This document shows positions 49,234-60,938 of a stretch of DNA of 64,000 nt, one piece after another. Within the stretch, counting starts at the first letter, position 1; every line of letters starts with the position of its first letter. Under the pieces are notes generated by a model. It saw only the letters and a program-made list of their open reading frames with translations, did no database searches and was not told the origin of the DNA. The stretch spans positions 434,001 to 498,000 of the forward strand of contig NW_024103862.1 of assembly GCF_003945595.2 (NCBI RefSeq), in the 5' to 3' direction. The translations under genes were made by a program, and so were the position numbers. Source of the stretch: Pipra filicauda (Eukaryota; Chordata; Aves; Passeriformes; Pipridae).

Positions 49234-52200
49234 AAAAAGACTTGGCTGCTAACACTGATGCGATAAAACATTTTCAATAGCTTTCTAGAAAATATGATAC
49301 CCAAGCTGCACTATTGTCAACTATTTTTTTTTTTTTTAACAAGAAATGTGATTTACTGCTGACATTCTGTCATTTTGAAGCTGTGAAATCAGTTTCTTCC
49401 TTCCTCCCGCTGTCTGTGGGGATGGCCACTGGCTGGGGGGGAGCACTAACAGAAATGCTTGTGAAAGGGAAATTTCCAGTTATCCCAGTCTTTTTCCTCT
49501 ACATTCTTCATGTCACATTGAGTGTTGTTATTTTTTAAATGTATTCAGTAAACTAAGAGGCAATTTAAGGCCCTGAACATTTAGTTCAACATGCCTTTCA
49601 GAGAGCTGGTGCAGAGCATCAAGTATTTTGTAAACTGGACACTACCTTACTACACATTACCCTACCTGTGTACAAGATCTTCCCAGTTCAGAAAGGAGGA
49701 CTACCAAATACAGCGTGAGTACCTTGGCACAGCAACCCAGGTAGGGAGGAATACCATTCAAGCAATATTTTTAGTCTGCTGGAAGGACAATGCCATGGCA
49801 CAGCCACTCCACTGCCTGCCACTGGGGCCTTCAAGGTAATACATTGCAGCCTTCAGCATTCCTCGTGAGTTGCCATTTTAATAAGGAACAACTTCCAGTT
49901 CAGGCAAGTTAACATGCTGGCATGGGCAGGGACTGGATACTTTTGACTTATCTGGAAGAATAATAGGTTGTACTGGTACTCAAAGAGTACCAGGTGTCAA
50001 ACCCCAATCCCATGTGCAGCTGCAGATGTAGAAGGGGAATGAAACATGCAGAAAGCAACAAACTCCTATGTTTAGCACAGCAGAGGGCAGCTGTTTATAT
50101 TGCCATCCTTTAACAGATCTGTTTTCACAAAGCTCCATCTCCGTTTTTGTGTCTGTACTTTTGTATCTGTCCTGTGAAGTAGCACACCCTGACGAGGCCT
50201 CTTATATGCTGTGTGCTCCTCAGGGCCCACCCTGAGACCCCATGTGCTTCTAGAGGCCGATGAAGAAAGGGGTTTTTGTCTATGTGGAGGCTTACGTTGC
50301 TGCTGCTATCTAATTAATAAATAAGTCATCTTCATCATAATATTATGCTGTGCAGCTGGCTGATCTTGCAGAGCTGAATCCTTGGTTGAACACACAATCA
50401 CAAGGTGTTTTTTGAGAATTTGGTCCATCAGAGCCTGCCAATGGTTGGAGGATCCTGTTTAATGATTAAGTCTGCTCAAGTGAGTGGCCTCCAGTTGGCA
50501 AACACAGCAATAACCCCTTCAGTTGTGTCTCTGCTTGTTCTGTGATAACGTAAAACAAAGGTCTCCTCATGGGGGAAGTTTCCTGTCGCTTTCTGAATTA
50601 AATTTATTTTAGACCCCTCGTACACATCAGTTCTTGACTTTCGCCTCCTGCCTGTTGCTAGATTTCATTGTGCTGGCAAGCGTCATGTTCCCCTGTGACT
50701 TCTTTTGTCATGGTAGAGTGAACTCTTTCTCATAGTCTTAATCAGACTGTTCATAGCCATATTTTCATCTTGCTTCTTTGTGAGTCAGAACTCCCTACAG
50801 CTCCACTTCTTGTTCTTTCCCATCATGTTGACATTGACTACCTTTGCATGTGCATGCATTTCTAACCAGGAGCTGTTTATCCCATATGGATAGCTACTGA
50901 CTAAATTTCCCATAATTTGATATATACAAAAAAGTGTTTTTTCTGTGTTAGGTAAAAAAAAAAAAATCCACTCAATATTTAAAGTAAGAGAACGTGAATG
51001 ACAGGCAATTCAGGATATGAACATAATAAATTTCAATTTTTTTTTTGTTCAATGTATGCATCAGTTTATATTATTTTATTTATTATTTGCCCATGTTGAC
51101 AAATAGTTTCAGACACTCACAAATCATAGACCTGTAAAAATTTTCCTATCCAGCAAATTATGCATTTTCTTTCCCATTAAATTATAAAAAAAGACTTTTC
51201 TCTTTCAAGGGTAAGTTATTTTCACATAGATGTGTATGTTAGGTGTTTGCGGGAGATGTTCTGAAACTTACTTTTACAACATTTTGCTAAACTGTAGATA
51301 ACTCGAGAACTTTAGTTTCTACCAGATTTAGGTTCTCTGTAAGTGATGGCAATTGTGATTGCATACAAGTGACCATATAGTCTCATTGTTAGTCTTAGCT
51401 TAAAAGCTAAATCCTTAATTAAAAGGGTGACCGGTTAACCTCAAAATACCATTTTCTTGTGATAGGCAAGCTTAAACCATTTTTTCTCTCATTGTAGCAT
51501 AACTTCCCTCTTTACACTAAGAAATGATATGTCATAGACTGGCTGCATAGTGACATTTGTGTATGTGAAAGACTTAGAAGACATTAACAAATACCCTGTT
51601 CTTCCTGACATAACTAAAACATTCAGGAAAGATAGATTTCTGACTTGTGTCTTACTTGGAGAAAGGGCCTTGCCTTCATCCCATGAGTTATGAAATGGTC
51701 TGTGCTTAGGGGTTTATGTGAACTTCTTCCATCTTTATTTGCTTGTTTATCTCATCCATCTTCAGAAGAGAGAGATCATAAATAGTCTGATTCTAGCCCA
51801 GGAATTTTAAAAGCTTTCTTGCTTCTATAAGTTTAACTCTCCAAGCTCAGGTGGGGAAGACCTACACAGACCTGACAGCTTAACCACTGGGCCTGTGGGA
51901 GACAGGTTGTGGGTGGACATTCTTATGATTCATACTTAGCGAGACTGCAATGAACTATTTTCTAAATCACCAATTTGAAAGTCTCAAGAGATACTCATAG
52001 ACTGAGAGATGTTTTTGGTCTGATTGGAGAGCAGGCCATTATGGATGGCTTCAATGCATTCTGAAAAACAACCTGTAATGGGCAACATGCAGCAAATATT
52101 CCAGGAAGAAGTGGGATGTACAAAAATAGTGTCAGTGGGTTTTTGGCAAGAACTGTAAAAATATGGAAGCTAAATATGAGAAAAGCAAATGGTCTTACAG

Positions 52201-52796
52201 AGAGTCATGAGACTCTGAATGTGTGAAACTGGAATGCCTAACACAGAGACACATACAGCTCTCAAAATAAGTGACATTACTCCCAATTAAAGCACAGGAA
52301 TTACAATGTTCTTGTGCAATTGTACAACCTCCTGTATATGTACACATCGACACATGCAGAACCTACCAGTTTTCAATCTAGTTCCACTGTACAACTTTTA
52401 TATTACTATCACAAATAGTATAGAAAAAGAGACTGTTTTGCTTGTCTGCCACTTTAATAAACATTTAGAGAATTTTAAGGAAAATACATCTATCAAATAT
52501 TTTTAAACATACAGTTTACTTTCATGCTCACAAATTAGTTTCATCACATTGCAAAAATTCCATGTAGCACAGGAAAATGGAGTTTTTCCTTCATTCAAAA
52601 AAAACCCAAATTCATTACTTTTAAACTATATTGTCTAATTATTAATCCTTTTAATGACAGTTTTTAAAAATAGATATGAAGCTTTCATAGTTCAAATCAG
52701 AAGTTATATTTATTGTATTCCAGGAAATATGTAGAGAAAGGAACTTGAATAAAATTACCATGGTAAATTTAGGCTTTGTATTAAATAAAACCATAT
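49234..52796. other. Single-copy DNA, no gene; CTCF-like site inside
   Basis: No gene or repeat family recognised. 50077-50090 (acagcagagggcag) fits the CTCF core at 13 of 14 positions. 50100-50700 is mildly GC-richer and non-repetitive, so it could hold conserved sequence. The long A run at about 50953-50965 and the T run at 49323-49337 are simple repeats. Confidence 0.4.
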
Positions 52797-52960
52797 AGTT
52801 GAACTGTAATTATTATAATAGTATAGTAAATATAGAGATAATAACTTGCAGCTATTATTCAATATGATTACTGTAGTCTTACTATTATTAGGATGATTTA
52901 CTATAGTTTTAATAAACTATAGAATAATTACAGTGGTTTCACTATAATAAGTATAGTTCA
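52797..52960. repeat. AT-rich imperfect inverted repeat
   Basis: A left arm at 52797-52834 (gttgaactgtaattatta… tatagtaaat) pairs imperfectly with a right arm at about 52896-52948 (tttactatag… aataattacag). Inside the right arm is a smaller perfect hairpin, ctatagttt-taat-aaactatag (52901-52922). The outer ends share gtaat-type words. It looks like a small non-autonomous element or a cruciform-prone AT-rich repeat. No transposase or clear target duplication is seen. Confidence 0.5.
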
Positions 52961-53720
52961 GTTGTAATTTTATCTTGAGATCTGGAGCTTTATTATATAG
53001 TAATATTTCTTGAAAGGAAAATATAAAGAGAACAACCATTAAAAATAAAATTTAAAGTGTGATTTAAAATAAGTTTTTACTGCTAATTGTATTGTATGGT
53101 TATATAGAGAAAGAATAAATAATAAAAATTAATTATATTTCCAATAAAAATGAAAAAATTTCTTGCTTTACTTTCTTTTGAAAATTACTTAAAGTATAGG
53201 AGCAAAGATCTCTTTTCACTGTTTAAATCTAATTATGTTCACCTTACCATCCTCTAATGGATACTAAATTCTCAAAATTTTATAAAGAATGTATGCAGTA
53301 CATAACTTATTTTCCAGAAACAGAGATCACTAGCTCAAATGAAGCCTTTTTGGGAAAGCAGTTTGCTTTCCAAATCATTTGCAAAATACTGTGTATAGTT
53401 GTAACTCCCTCTAAGTAATTTATAATCCAGATATGTTCACCTTTTGGGCCATGGCCCTGTAATGTCCTTCCAAAGGTGGTACCAAATGGAACCCACATGA
53501 CATCTTCCTCATGTCATTCCATGAACATGGTGATATAAATGGATAACACTGATATTCTTGTATGGCTTGGTCCTTTGTCCTCATGTTAGTCTGACACTCA
53601 CCTGGTACTGCAGACAGGCATTTTCCCAATAACAATGAGATGGCACCATCATAACTTTGAAATTTACATTCAGGTGAGAAATTATATGGGGTCGAATCTA
53701 GGGGAAGAACCCCTCTGCAG
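52961..53720. other. AT-rich DNA, nothing recognised
   Basis: No gene or repeat recognised. A 108-codon minus-strand open frame (53420-53746) has no family signature and overlaps the hairpin at 53721. Confidence 0.45.
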
Positions 53721-53747
53721 CTTGAACACACACTCCGTGTGTTCAAG
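53721..53747. other. Perfect 11-bp hairpin, 5-base loop
   Basis: cttgaacacac (53721-53731), loop actcc, gtgtgttcaag (53737-53747). Perfect complement, no neighbouring gene; possible cruciform or relic of a small element. Confidence 0.9.
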
Positions 53748-54451
53748 TGTGGGTCCCTGTTTGCTAACCCTGTGTTTCAAAATCTACTGCTGCTTGGGAA
53801 TCAGCAACACAGTTAGAGAGTGTACACTAAGCTTAATATATAATTAAGATAGGCAAGTAGAGAACTACCCTGCTCTAATGCTAAGTTGCTGCATAGCATT
53901 ATTCCTCTGAATTTCTTCTACTTCCCTGGCTTTATCTCTAGACAAAAGCCAACTCTCAACCTCACAAGTAGGTATTTGCCACTTTATAAGTTATTAAAGG
54001 AAAACTATTGCACTGAAATAAATAATCTCATAGTAAAAAACTAGAATTTTATATTGAGTATATATGAATTGAATATGCCAATGCTAGCTCTGCATGAAAA
54101 AAGAGAATTGAAATTTGAGTGGTACAATAAGCTATCAGAACATCCAAATAAAGTTTTGCATCACTTACCATACTCACTGTTGCAATTTTTGCCTTTGTTG
54201 TTTAATCACCAACACTTTCCTCACCATCACATCAACAATTCATTAACATAGTAAATACATAACATAATATAGCAAAAGAACAGAGAGGGAAGGCCTGAAA
54301 TCAGTGGTTATTTTATGACCATATGGTGTTAGCAAGCATTAGATAATAACTAAAGAGCATCAACATTGGTCACATTCTTGTTTTTGTGTATTTGAATGCA
54401 TGTAGCTCCAACTACCAAAGCAATTTCAGCTGCAAAATATTTTGCTCAGTG
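53748..54451. other. AT-rich single-copy DNA, nothing recognised
   Basis: No gene or repeat recognised. Confidence 0.5.
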
Positions 54452-54760
54452 TAGTGGTCCTCGATGTGTACATTTAGTGGGAACATACCCAAGGCTGACA
54501 TCTCTTCCATGTGAGTGGACGTATGGGCAATTATAAATTTGCGTGAGCCCCCCTCCCCGTGGTTTCTTCAAATTCAAAGTAAAATATGGGAAAATGCTAA
54601 GGCTTTTGTCTTTTCGAGGACCTCACCGGACTTCAATAAAGCCTTTACTTTATTGGCAGGAAAGGTGTGCTTCTGTAGTGATTACCCTATGTCCAGGGGA
54701 CACGTCATACAGATACTATCACGTAGGCATGCATTCACCCTAGAAAGGAATTTTCCTAGA
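54452..54760 (+). other. CpG-rich LTR-like patch
   Basis: At least eight CpGs occur in about 300 bp (ctcgatg, gacgta, tgcgtg, cccgtg, ttcgagg, accgga, cacgtc, cacgta) in otherwise CpG-poor DNA. A TATA-like tataaat (54532-54538) is followed about 100 bp later by caataaag with a poly(A) signal at 54635-54640, an arrangement found in LTRs. I found no TG...CA ends or target duplication, and an 83-codon open frame crosses it without family features. It could be a partial LTR, another young insertion or a CpG-bearing regulatory element. Confidence 0.3.
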
Positions 54761-55261
54761 AATTAATGTTTACCTTAGGAACAGACCTGGTCCCAGCATA
54801 GAAATTTTGTTTGCAGCAGCAGCAGGTGATAGCATTACAAAGCTGGGCCATGGTCCTTTTATGCAGCAAATGGAGTTTCACGTAGTTCAAGGGAGTTGTC
54901 TTGGCTACCTCAATAGCTAAAGGAAAAAACAGCTACCTCCAAAGGATGATTCATCGTACTGAAGAAAATCTTAGGACGCACAGATTAATGTGTAGTGGAA
55001 TTGATCCAGGCCAAGAAGGACAAGCTTAAGCAAATCAAATTAGCACCAAACAAATTAATGAAATTAAACCAAGTACAAGTACTATGGTGATGATGAAGCT
55101 TTTTAATTATTCATATCTTTTCACCACATATTTTGAATCTAAATGTATAGATCATACAAAAATACTGTCGAACCTGGCATCCATCTGTAGATCTTGTCTA
55201 GAGTGCTCTGAGACTCTCTGAAAGAGAAATAAAATAGTTAAATACTTCTTTGAATTCCTGA
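54761..55261. other. AT-rich single-copy DNA, nothing recognised
   Basis: No gene or repeat recognised. Confidence 0.5.
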
Positions 55262-55292
55262 TCTGGACACATATACTATATGTTTACTATAG

Positions 55293-55321
<29 letters not shown>
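55262..55321. repeat. (TA)n microsatellite with flanking hairpin
   Basis: tatactata (55272-55280) pairs with tatagtata (55288-55296) and leads directly into about 15 TA units ending at 55321. Confidence 0.9.
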
Positions 55322-55323
<2 letters not shown>

Positions 55324-58168
55324 GTAAATACATATACAAATGTATGTATACTATATTACATTTAATATTTAATTCAACATAGAGGACAACACAGTCTGAA
55401 GTATCTTCATTGTTCTGGTACCTCAACTGAGTCATCAATCAATGTTAAACCTTAAATCTCATCTTTGTCGGCAATGATTCAGAGAAGGGGAAAATAATGA
55501 AATTTACCAAGAAAATTCTTCAAAACTACCTTTTTGTATCATTTCAACCAAAGAACAGATGCAAGGTCTGTGAATCTGCCTGAAAACCAGAATGGTCATA
55601 AACAGAATGAAAGAAAAATTTGAATGAAAAGGGAGAAATGAATAAAGCCAAAGCAAAATGTTGCAGTAGGCAGGAGATTACAGGGGGGTTTTAATTGTTC
55701 TTTTTACCTTGTCTGCTCAACCAGATCAGACTCATAGAGAAGATTTAACCTTAGAATTATAAAATTCAAGTATTAACTCTACTTGAAAGTTTGAAATTAA
55801 TATCTTCTTGAGGTTTACATATCTCTGTTTAATAAAGAACAAAATTGGAGCATACAGTATCTATCTGGAAAAGGAGAACCTGAATTGTCCTTTTGGGAAA
55901 TGACATCATTCACTTCACTGATTGCTATGCCAATTCTTTTACAAAGTACTAAATCCCTGAGTACCGAGAGACCAGCATAAAACTATTACATTGAAATAAC
56001 TCTTACTGCAGAACCTTTTTAATTCATCTAGTGTATTTATTCTGGATTTAACACAGAGGTCTTTGTTCACACTAAGTTTATGGAAGTATTGTGTTCTTGC
56101 TAAATAGAAAGCAATGATTATTGAAATTTTTCTCAACCTTCTTCAGTTGCACGAATAGCCTTTAATAATTTAATTTTTCTTTCCTAAAGAGACAGCATAT
56201 TTTGGAATGTGAGCTGGATTTCATTTCGATTTCTTATTTCTACAACAATAGTCCATGATCAAGCTGAAATCCTACTTGCTATTATATTTAGTTAAAATTG
56301 TTGTTAGTTTAAATGTGACCATTCTGCATAAAGATAACACATGCAATTGCAAAGTTGATGGAGTTTGGCTTGTAGGTTCATTTTTATTCATGACCACATG
56401 CAGGAAAGAAAAAAACCCAACAACATGTGGTTCAAGAAGAATTTGTAGCACCAAGAAAATGCTTTCACCTTACATATATTCTGTATAAATCAGATTTTGA
56501 TACAGTAGATAATATATAACTTGTGATAGGTTTTTCAAGTGCATGCCTGTACCTTAACTGATGAAATCAAGCAAAAGAACTTTTTCTTTCTTAAGAGCTG
56601 AATAATTTTTATTCACCAATAAATACACCTCCCGTTAATTGAATTTTCTTGTTAAATTTATATTAATATTCCAACATTAATAATATAGAGGGGATATAAG
56701 ACAAAGAGAAAGACAAGAGTGAAAACTAAAGAGATATTCTGCCTGGAAAAAAATTTGGAAAGATTTGGCAGAGTAAAAACATTTTCTTTTTTGATCCCCA
56801 CTGCATACAGGGAAATGGAACTTTACAAGGAAAACATTCCTTGTCCAAAAAAAAGGATTCCAAAAGGAGATATCTACACTCATAAACAGTTTCTTCTTTG
56901 ATTGCAAGATCTTGAATGTGAGGTAACTGTTTATATCAGAAAGAATAAATCCAAGGATGCAAGCTCTGAGACCATAACTCTGTCATGTAAGGATGGAAGA
57001 AATAATTAGGATGCCCTTAGGAATAAAAATGGTCACATGAAATTAAGGCAGAATCTAAAGCACAATTCAGACAAAAGAAGGTAAATCCAGAGCTGTTACA
57101 GATCCTTTCTGTACTGTTTGGAGATGTCCACTAAGTTTCACTGGAAAATTATGAGGGAGAAATGATATTCGTGCAACAAATTTAAGTAATTCTTAAGTAA
57201 CATACTAAACCCTCCCCCATGCCAAAAAAAAAAAAAAGGCAGTAAGTAATACAGAAGACAGAACCTAAAACTCTGGGTTCTCTAAAACAAATTTGTATCA
57301 AACACTTATATAGGCAGAGAAAAATTATAAAAGAAGGCTTATATAAAAAAGAAATCTTAATTACTTCTGTAGTTTGTAAATAAGGAAGGTGTGCCTCACA
57401 CAAAGTTTAGAATATTTTATAGTAAACAGTAACACAACCAGAGGGAGAGAGATGGTAAGGCCTATGAATTGTGGGATCATGTACTGCACTGGCTTGAGTA
57501 AATAGAGTAGTGCATGCACAGGAGAGAGTTTAGAGCCAAGACCCAATTTATAAGCACCAGCTCCAAGAGCTGACACAGACACGGTTTAGAAAAGTTCCCT
57601 CCCAGAAGCTGTGGGATGATAATTGTAAAACATGAGGAAAAGGGGCTACTATAGAGGTGAGTGCCTTAGCAGAACAGAGGTGTAGTTGCTATGAATAGAG
57701 TTTACAGAAACAAAGAAATTTTCTCAGAAGCACGTTGGACTAAGCTTTTTCTGGATAGTTGAAACAAAACCACAAACAAACAGAAAAGGGATAACAGAGA
57801 ATTCAGAAAGAGATTAAGATAGGAATAAACCGGATTTAAATTATTGATGGAAGAATAACTGATAGAAAAAGGTAACCATATCTCATTTGTAAGTCTTTTC
57901 TGTTTCCTTTTGTTTGTGGTGGGTCTTAGCTAGACACAGTATTTTGGATTTTCTCTGTGGGTAGAGCTTTGACGGGAGATACTCTCATGTTATGAGAAAG
58001 CTTGCAGAGGCTAATGAACCTGTAAGTGCTAAATTAAAATAAATATATGATAAAAGACATTACTGGTATACCTACCTTGTTTCAAGAGCTGACATTTTTA
58101 CGTAGAATTGCTCACATTTGTGAAAAATATGTTGCCAAAGTGTTCTTGCCCTGTTCAGCAATATGGAG
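55322..58168. other. AT-rich single-copy DNA, nothing recognised
   Basis: About 2.8 kb with no recognised gene or repeat family; an A run lies at 57225-57238. Confidence 0.5.
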
Positions 58169-58198
58169 TTTAGTACAGCAGTATGGAGCTGTACTAAA
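58169..58198. other. Perfect 11-bp hairpin, 8-base loop
   Basis: tttagtacagc (58169-58179), 8-base loop, gctgtactaaa (58188-58198). A short direct repeat (agcaatatggag / agcagtatggag) overlaps it. No role assigned. Confidence 0.88.
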
Positions 58199-59712
58199 TT
58201 AACTTTTTCCTTCCTAGCAGAAATAAGTGGTCACTCAGACAAAAAAAATTCTAAAGTTCAGGATGAGTTCATACAGAGGTATTTCATATTCCAAACTGAT
58301 GTATCATCACCTGTGTAATGAAGACAATACCAGTTATTTATTCTCACCACTGGCCAAAGTTTCATCTTTAAGCTGAAGCAATTCTTACAGATCATCAGCC
58401 TGTACCATCCAAGTTGATGCTAAAATTCCCCTGTGCTTATGTGGTAACAGAACTTGTTTTCATATGTGAACAAATCAGTACCTTTAACAAATGTTACCAT
58501 CATACTAGGAAGCTGCCATATAGCATGAATTAAAAATATAGTTAGCTTTAAGGATGAGTTTCTTTTAGGATGAGTTGTGAAGTTCTGCAATTTCCCGTCT
58601 CACTTTGCACATAGCAGCTTAAATCTGCAGCATAAACCCTCTCCCATGGTCCAACAAAGCATTTGTGATTCAAGGTGAGCTCCATCTTTAAAACTATCAA
58701 GGCATATCTCCTCTTCCATGCAGAGCTGGAGCTACAGCTTACTATGTAGTAAGTATTCTTTGCAGGATCTCTCCATATAAAACGAAAACCAGATTATGGC
58801 TTTGTGGCTCAAGAAGAATAAAACTCCAGCTAATTCAGTAATTCACATGCATTACTTTGTGCTATGCTTCCAACCTGTAATTAACTCAGACAACAGAAAA
58901 TTCAAAGCACAACAAGCCTAATCAACACAATCTATTTACAGCAACACCACAAGGAAATTCTGCTGAAGCCGTAGCCCATGAACTGACATTGATACTGACA
59001 TTCCAGTAGAAGCTGCTTTCGCTCATGAATTCTCTCCGTGAGAAGACAAGGATACACCAGGCAAACGACACAATCCATTGTAAATGCTATGTGTATCCTC
59101 TTTTCTTTTTGAATTCTTTCTTTTCAGAGAAAAAGAGAAATTGTTTTTCCTAATTATATCCTCTTTTCAGAACACTATTAGATAATTTAAAGACTGTTCT
59201 GGAAAGCAGGGGTGTTTTTTTCTGGCAGGGCAGAGGGCAGAAAGCATTTTGCATGCCTTCAGGACTTAGGAATGAAATATTGTTAATATGAATGTAGTTT
59301 ATATTTGTTTGTCTCATGTAAGGAATAACTGATATTTCTCACCAGCGAAGGCTATTTAGTAACTCACGTAAAGTGCACTATACTTCCGTTACATATTTTA
59401 ATAGACACACATTTCTGCTCTTTATAACCAACATTAATGAGAACACATCCTAATGGTCCCAGAATAGAGGGCCAAACCTGCCTGTGCGCAGAAGTAGAGC
59501 TGCTTTCCTGTCATTCCCAGTGACTAACCTATTGTTTAGCTCCAATAGACTCTTGCTGAAATTAGTCACGAGATTACTGGGGGAGGCCTGACCTGCCAGT
59601 CTTTTCACCATATGCAATTGTATGAACACTTCCAACTTTGATTAATCAAGAGTAAGCACTGTACAAATTTAAAGGTAAGTGAGAAGGTAGTTTTCATGTA
59701 AAACAAATTAAC
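58199..59712. other. AT-rich single-copy DNA, nothing recognised
   Basis: No gene or repeat recognised. Confidence 0.5.
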
Positions 59713-59793
59713 AGTAATTAATTAAGCATATTAATACAAATAATTAAGCATAATAATAATAGTAATACTCTTAAAATAGTAATTAATTAAGCA
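59713..59793. repeat. AT-rich direct repeats beside CR1 5' junction
   Basis: agtaattaattaagca occurs exactly at 59713-59728 and 59778-59793, with a degenerate third copy (aataattaagcataa) near 59739-59753. The last copy ends 13 bases before the CR1 start. Confidence 0.85.
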
Positions 59794-59806
59794 AATTGAT
59801 AATAAC

Positions 59807-60580
59807 AGGTTGAAGAGATGGGCAGAGAAGAACCTTCTGAAATTCAACAAGGGCAAATGCAGGGTCAGGCACCTGGGGAGGAGTAATCCCAGGCACTGGT
59901 ACAGGCTGGGGGCCAAGCTGCTGGAAAGCAGCTCTGAGAAGAAGGACCTGGGGTTCCTGATGGACAACAAACTGTCCATGAGCCAGCAGTGTGCCCTGGT
60001 GGCCAAAGAGGCCAATGGTATCCTGGCATGCGTTAGGAAGAGCATTGCCAGAAGCTCAAAGGAGGTGATTCTGCTTTTCTACTGAGCTCTGGTGAGGCCA
60101 CGTCTGGAGTGCTGTGTTCAGTTCTGGGCTCCACAGTACAGAAGAGACATGGAGATCCTGGAACAAGTCCGGCAGAGAGCTACTAAGTTGACCAAGGGAC
60201 TGAAGCATCTCTCTCATGAAGAAAGACTGAGGAGTCTGAGACTGTTCAGACTTGAGATGACAGAGATGGGACCTCATCAATGTATACAAGTATCTAAAGC
60301 GGGGATGCCAAGAGGATACCAACTGGACATGAGGCAACAGACATAAACTGATGCATTGGAAGTTCCACCTGAACTAGAGGAAGAACTTCTTTACTGTGCA
60401 GGTCACTGTGCACTGGAGTAGATAGCCCAGAGAGGTTGTGGAGTCTCCCTCACTAGAGATGTTCAAGAACTGCCTGGACACGATCCTGTGCACTGTGCTC
60501 TGGGATGACCCTGCTTGAGCAGGGAGGTTGGACCAGATGACCCATTGTTGTCCCTTCCAACCCATTCTGTGATTCTATGA
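59807..60580 (+). mobile_element. CR1 LINE, plus strand, intact 3' tail
   Basis: Begins inside ORF2 ('aggttgaagagatgggcaga') and runs through the ORF2 C-terminal region and 3' UTR to a well-preserved tail, 'attctgtgattctatga' (60564-60580). About 770 bp, 5' truncated. The tail and ORF2 words are closer to the family consensus than in the other copies, so this is probably the youngest CR1 here. Confidence 0.97.
59810..60346 (+). pseudogene. CR1 ORF2 C-terminal fragment with one internal stop
   Basis: One reading frame carries ORF2 C-terminal landmarks: WAEKNLLKFNKGKCRV (residue 4), KKDLGFLMDNKLSMSQQCA (44), ANGILACVRKSI (68), ALVRPRLE (93), [18 protein letters not shown] (103) and [14 protein letters not shown] (133). 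It is interrupted by a single in-frame TGA at 60083-60085, where the family has a sense codon (serine in LYSAL). Reading continues in the same frame afterwards until a frameshift near 60258 moves the true ORF2 frame elsewhere, and the frame closes at 60346. The RT catalytic motifs lie upstream of the truncation and are absent. It is a dead relic with no host-gene evidence. Confidence 0.9.
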
Positions 60581-60914
60581 ATATAGAACAAAAGTAAAAG
60601 CAGGACATAATGGAAAGACAGCAGAACAGTCTTTTTGACACCTGCTATTTTAATAGTAATAATGAAGAGTTACTGCAAATATTTTTCAGGAATCCACTTC
60701 TAAGTCAAATCTCTATACTCTGGAAACTAAAGCACGGTTATTTTTCTTTATGACACTGAATAAACAATGAGACATGAAATCCACAGAAGAAAATGTGCAA
60801 CGGTTATAACAAACCCTGCCTAATAAATTCATTTTATCTGAATAGCAGTATTCGAGTTAATGATTTGAGATACACACTGAAAGATGAGCCCTTGCAGGCT
60901 TGATTTTCTATGTG
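60581..60914. other. AT-rich DNA, nothing recognised
   Basis: Short flank of the CR1 3' end; no gene or repeat recognised. Confidence 0.55.
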
Positions 60915-60938
60915 AAAACAAACAAACAAACAAACAAA
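60915..60938. repeat. (AAAC)n microsatellite
   Basis: About six units of aaac/caaa in a row. Confidence 0.95.

Noticed and set aside
53420..53746. 108-codon minus-strand open frame
   Set aside because: No family match and it begins inside a perfect hairpin; balanced but unsupported.
59221..59240. Second CTCF-like word (gggcagagggcag)
   Set aside because: Three mismatches to the 14-position core; too weak.
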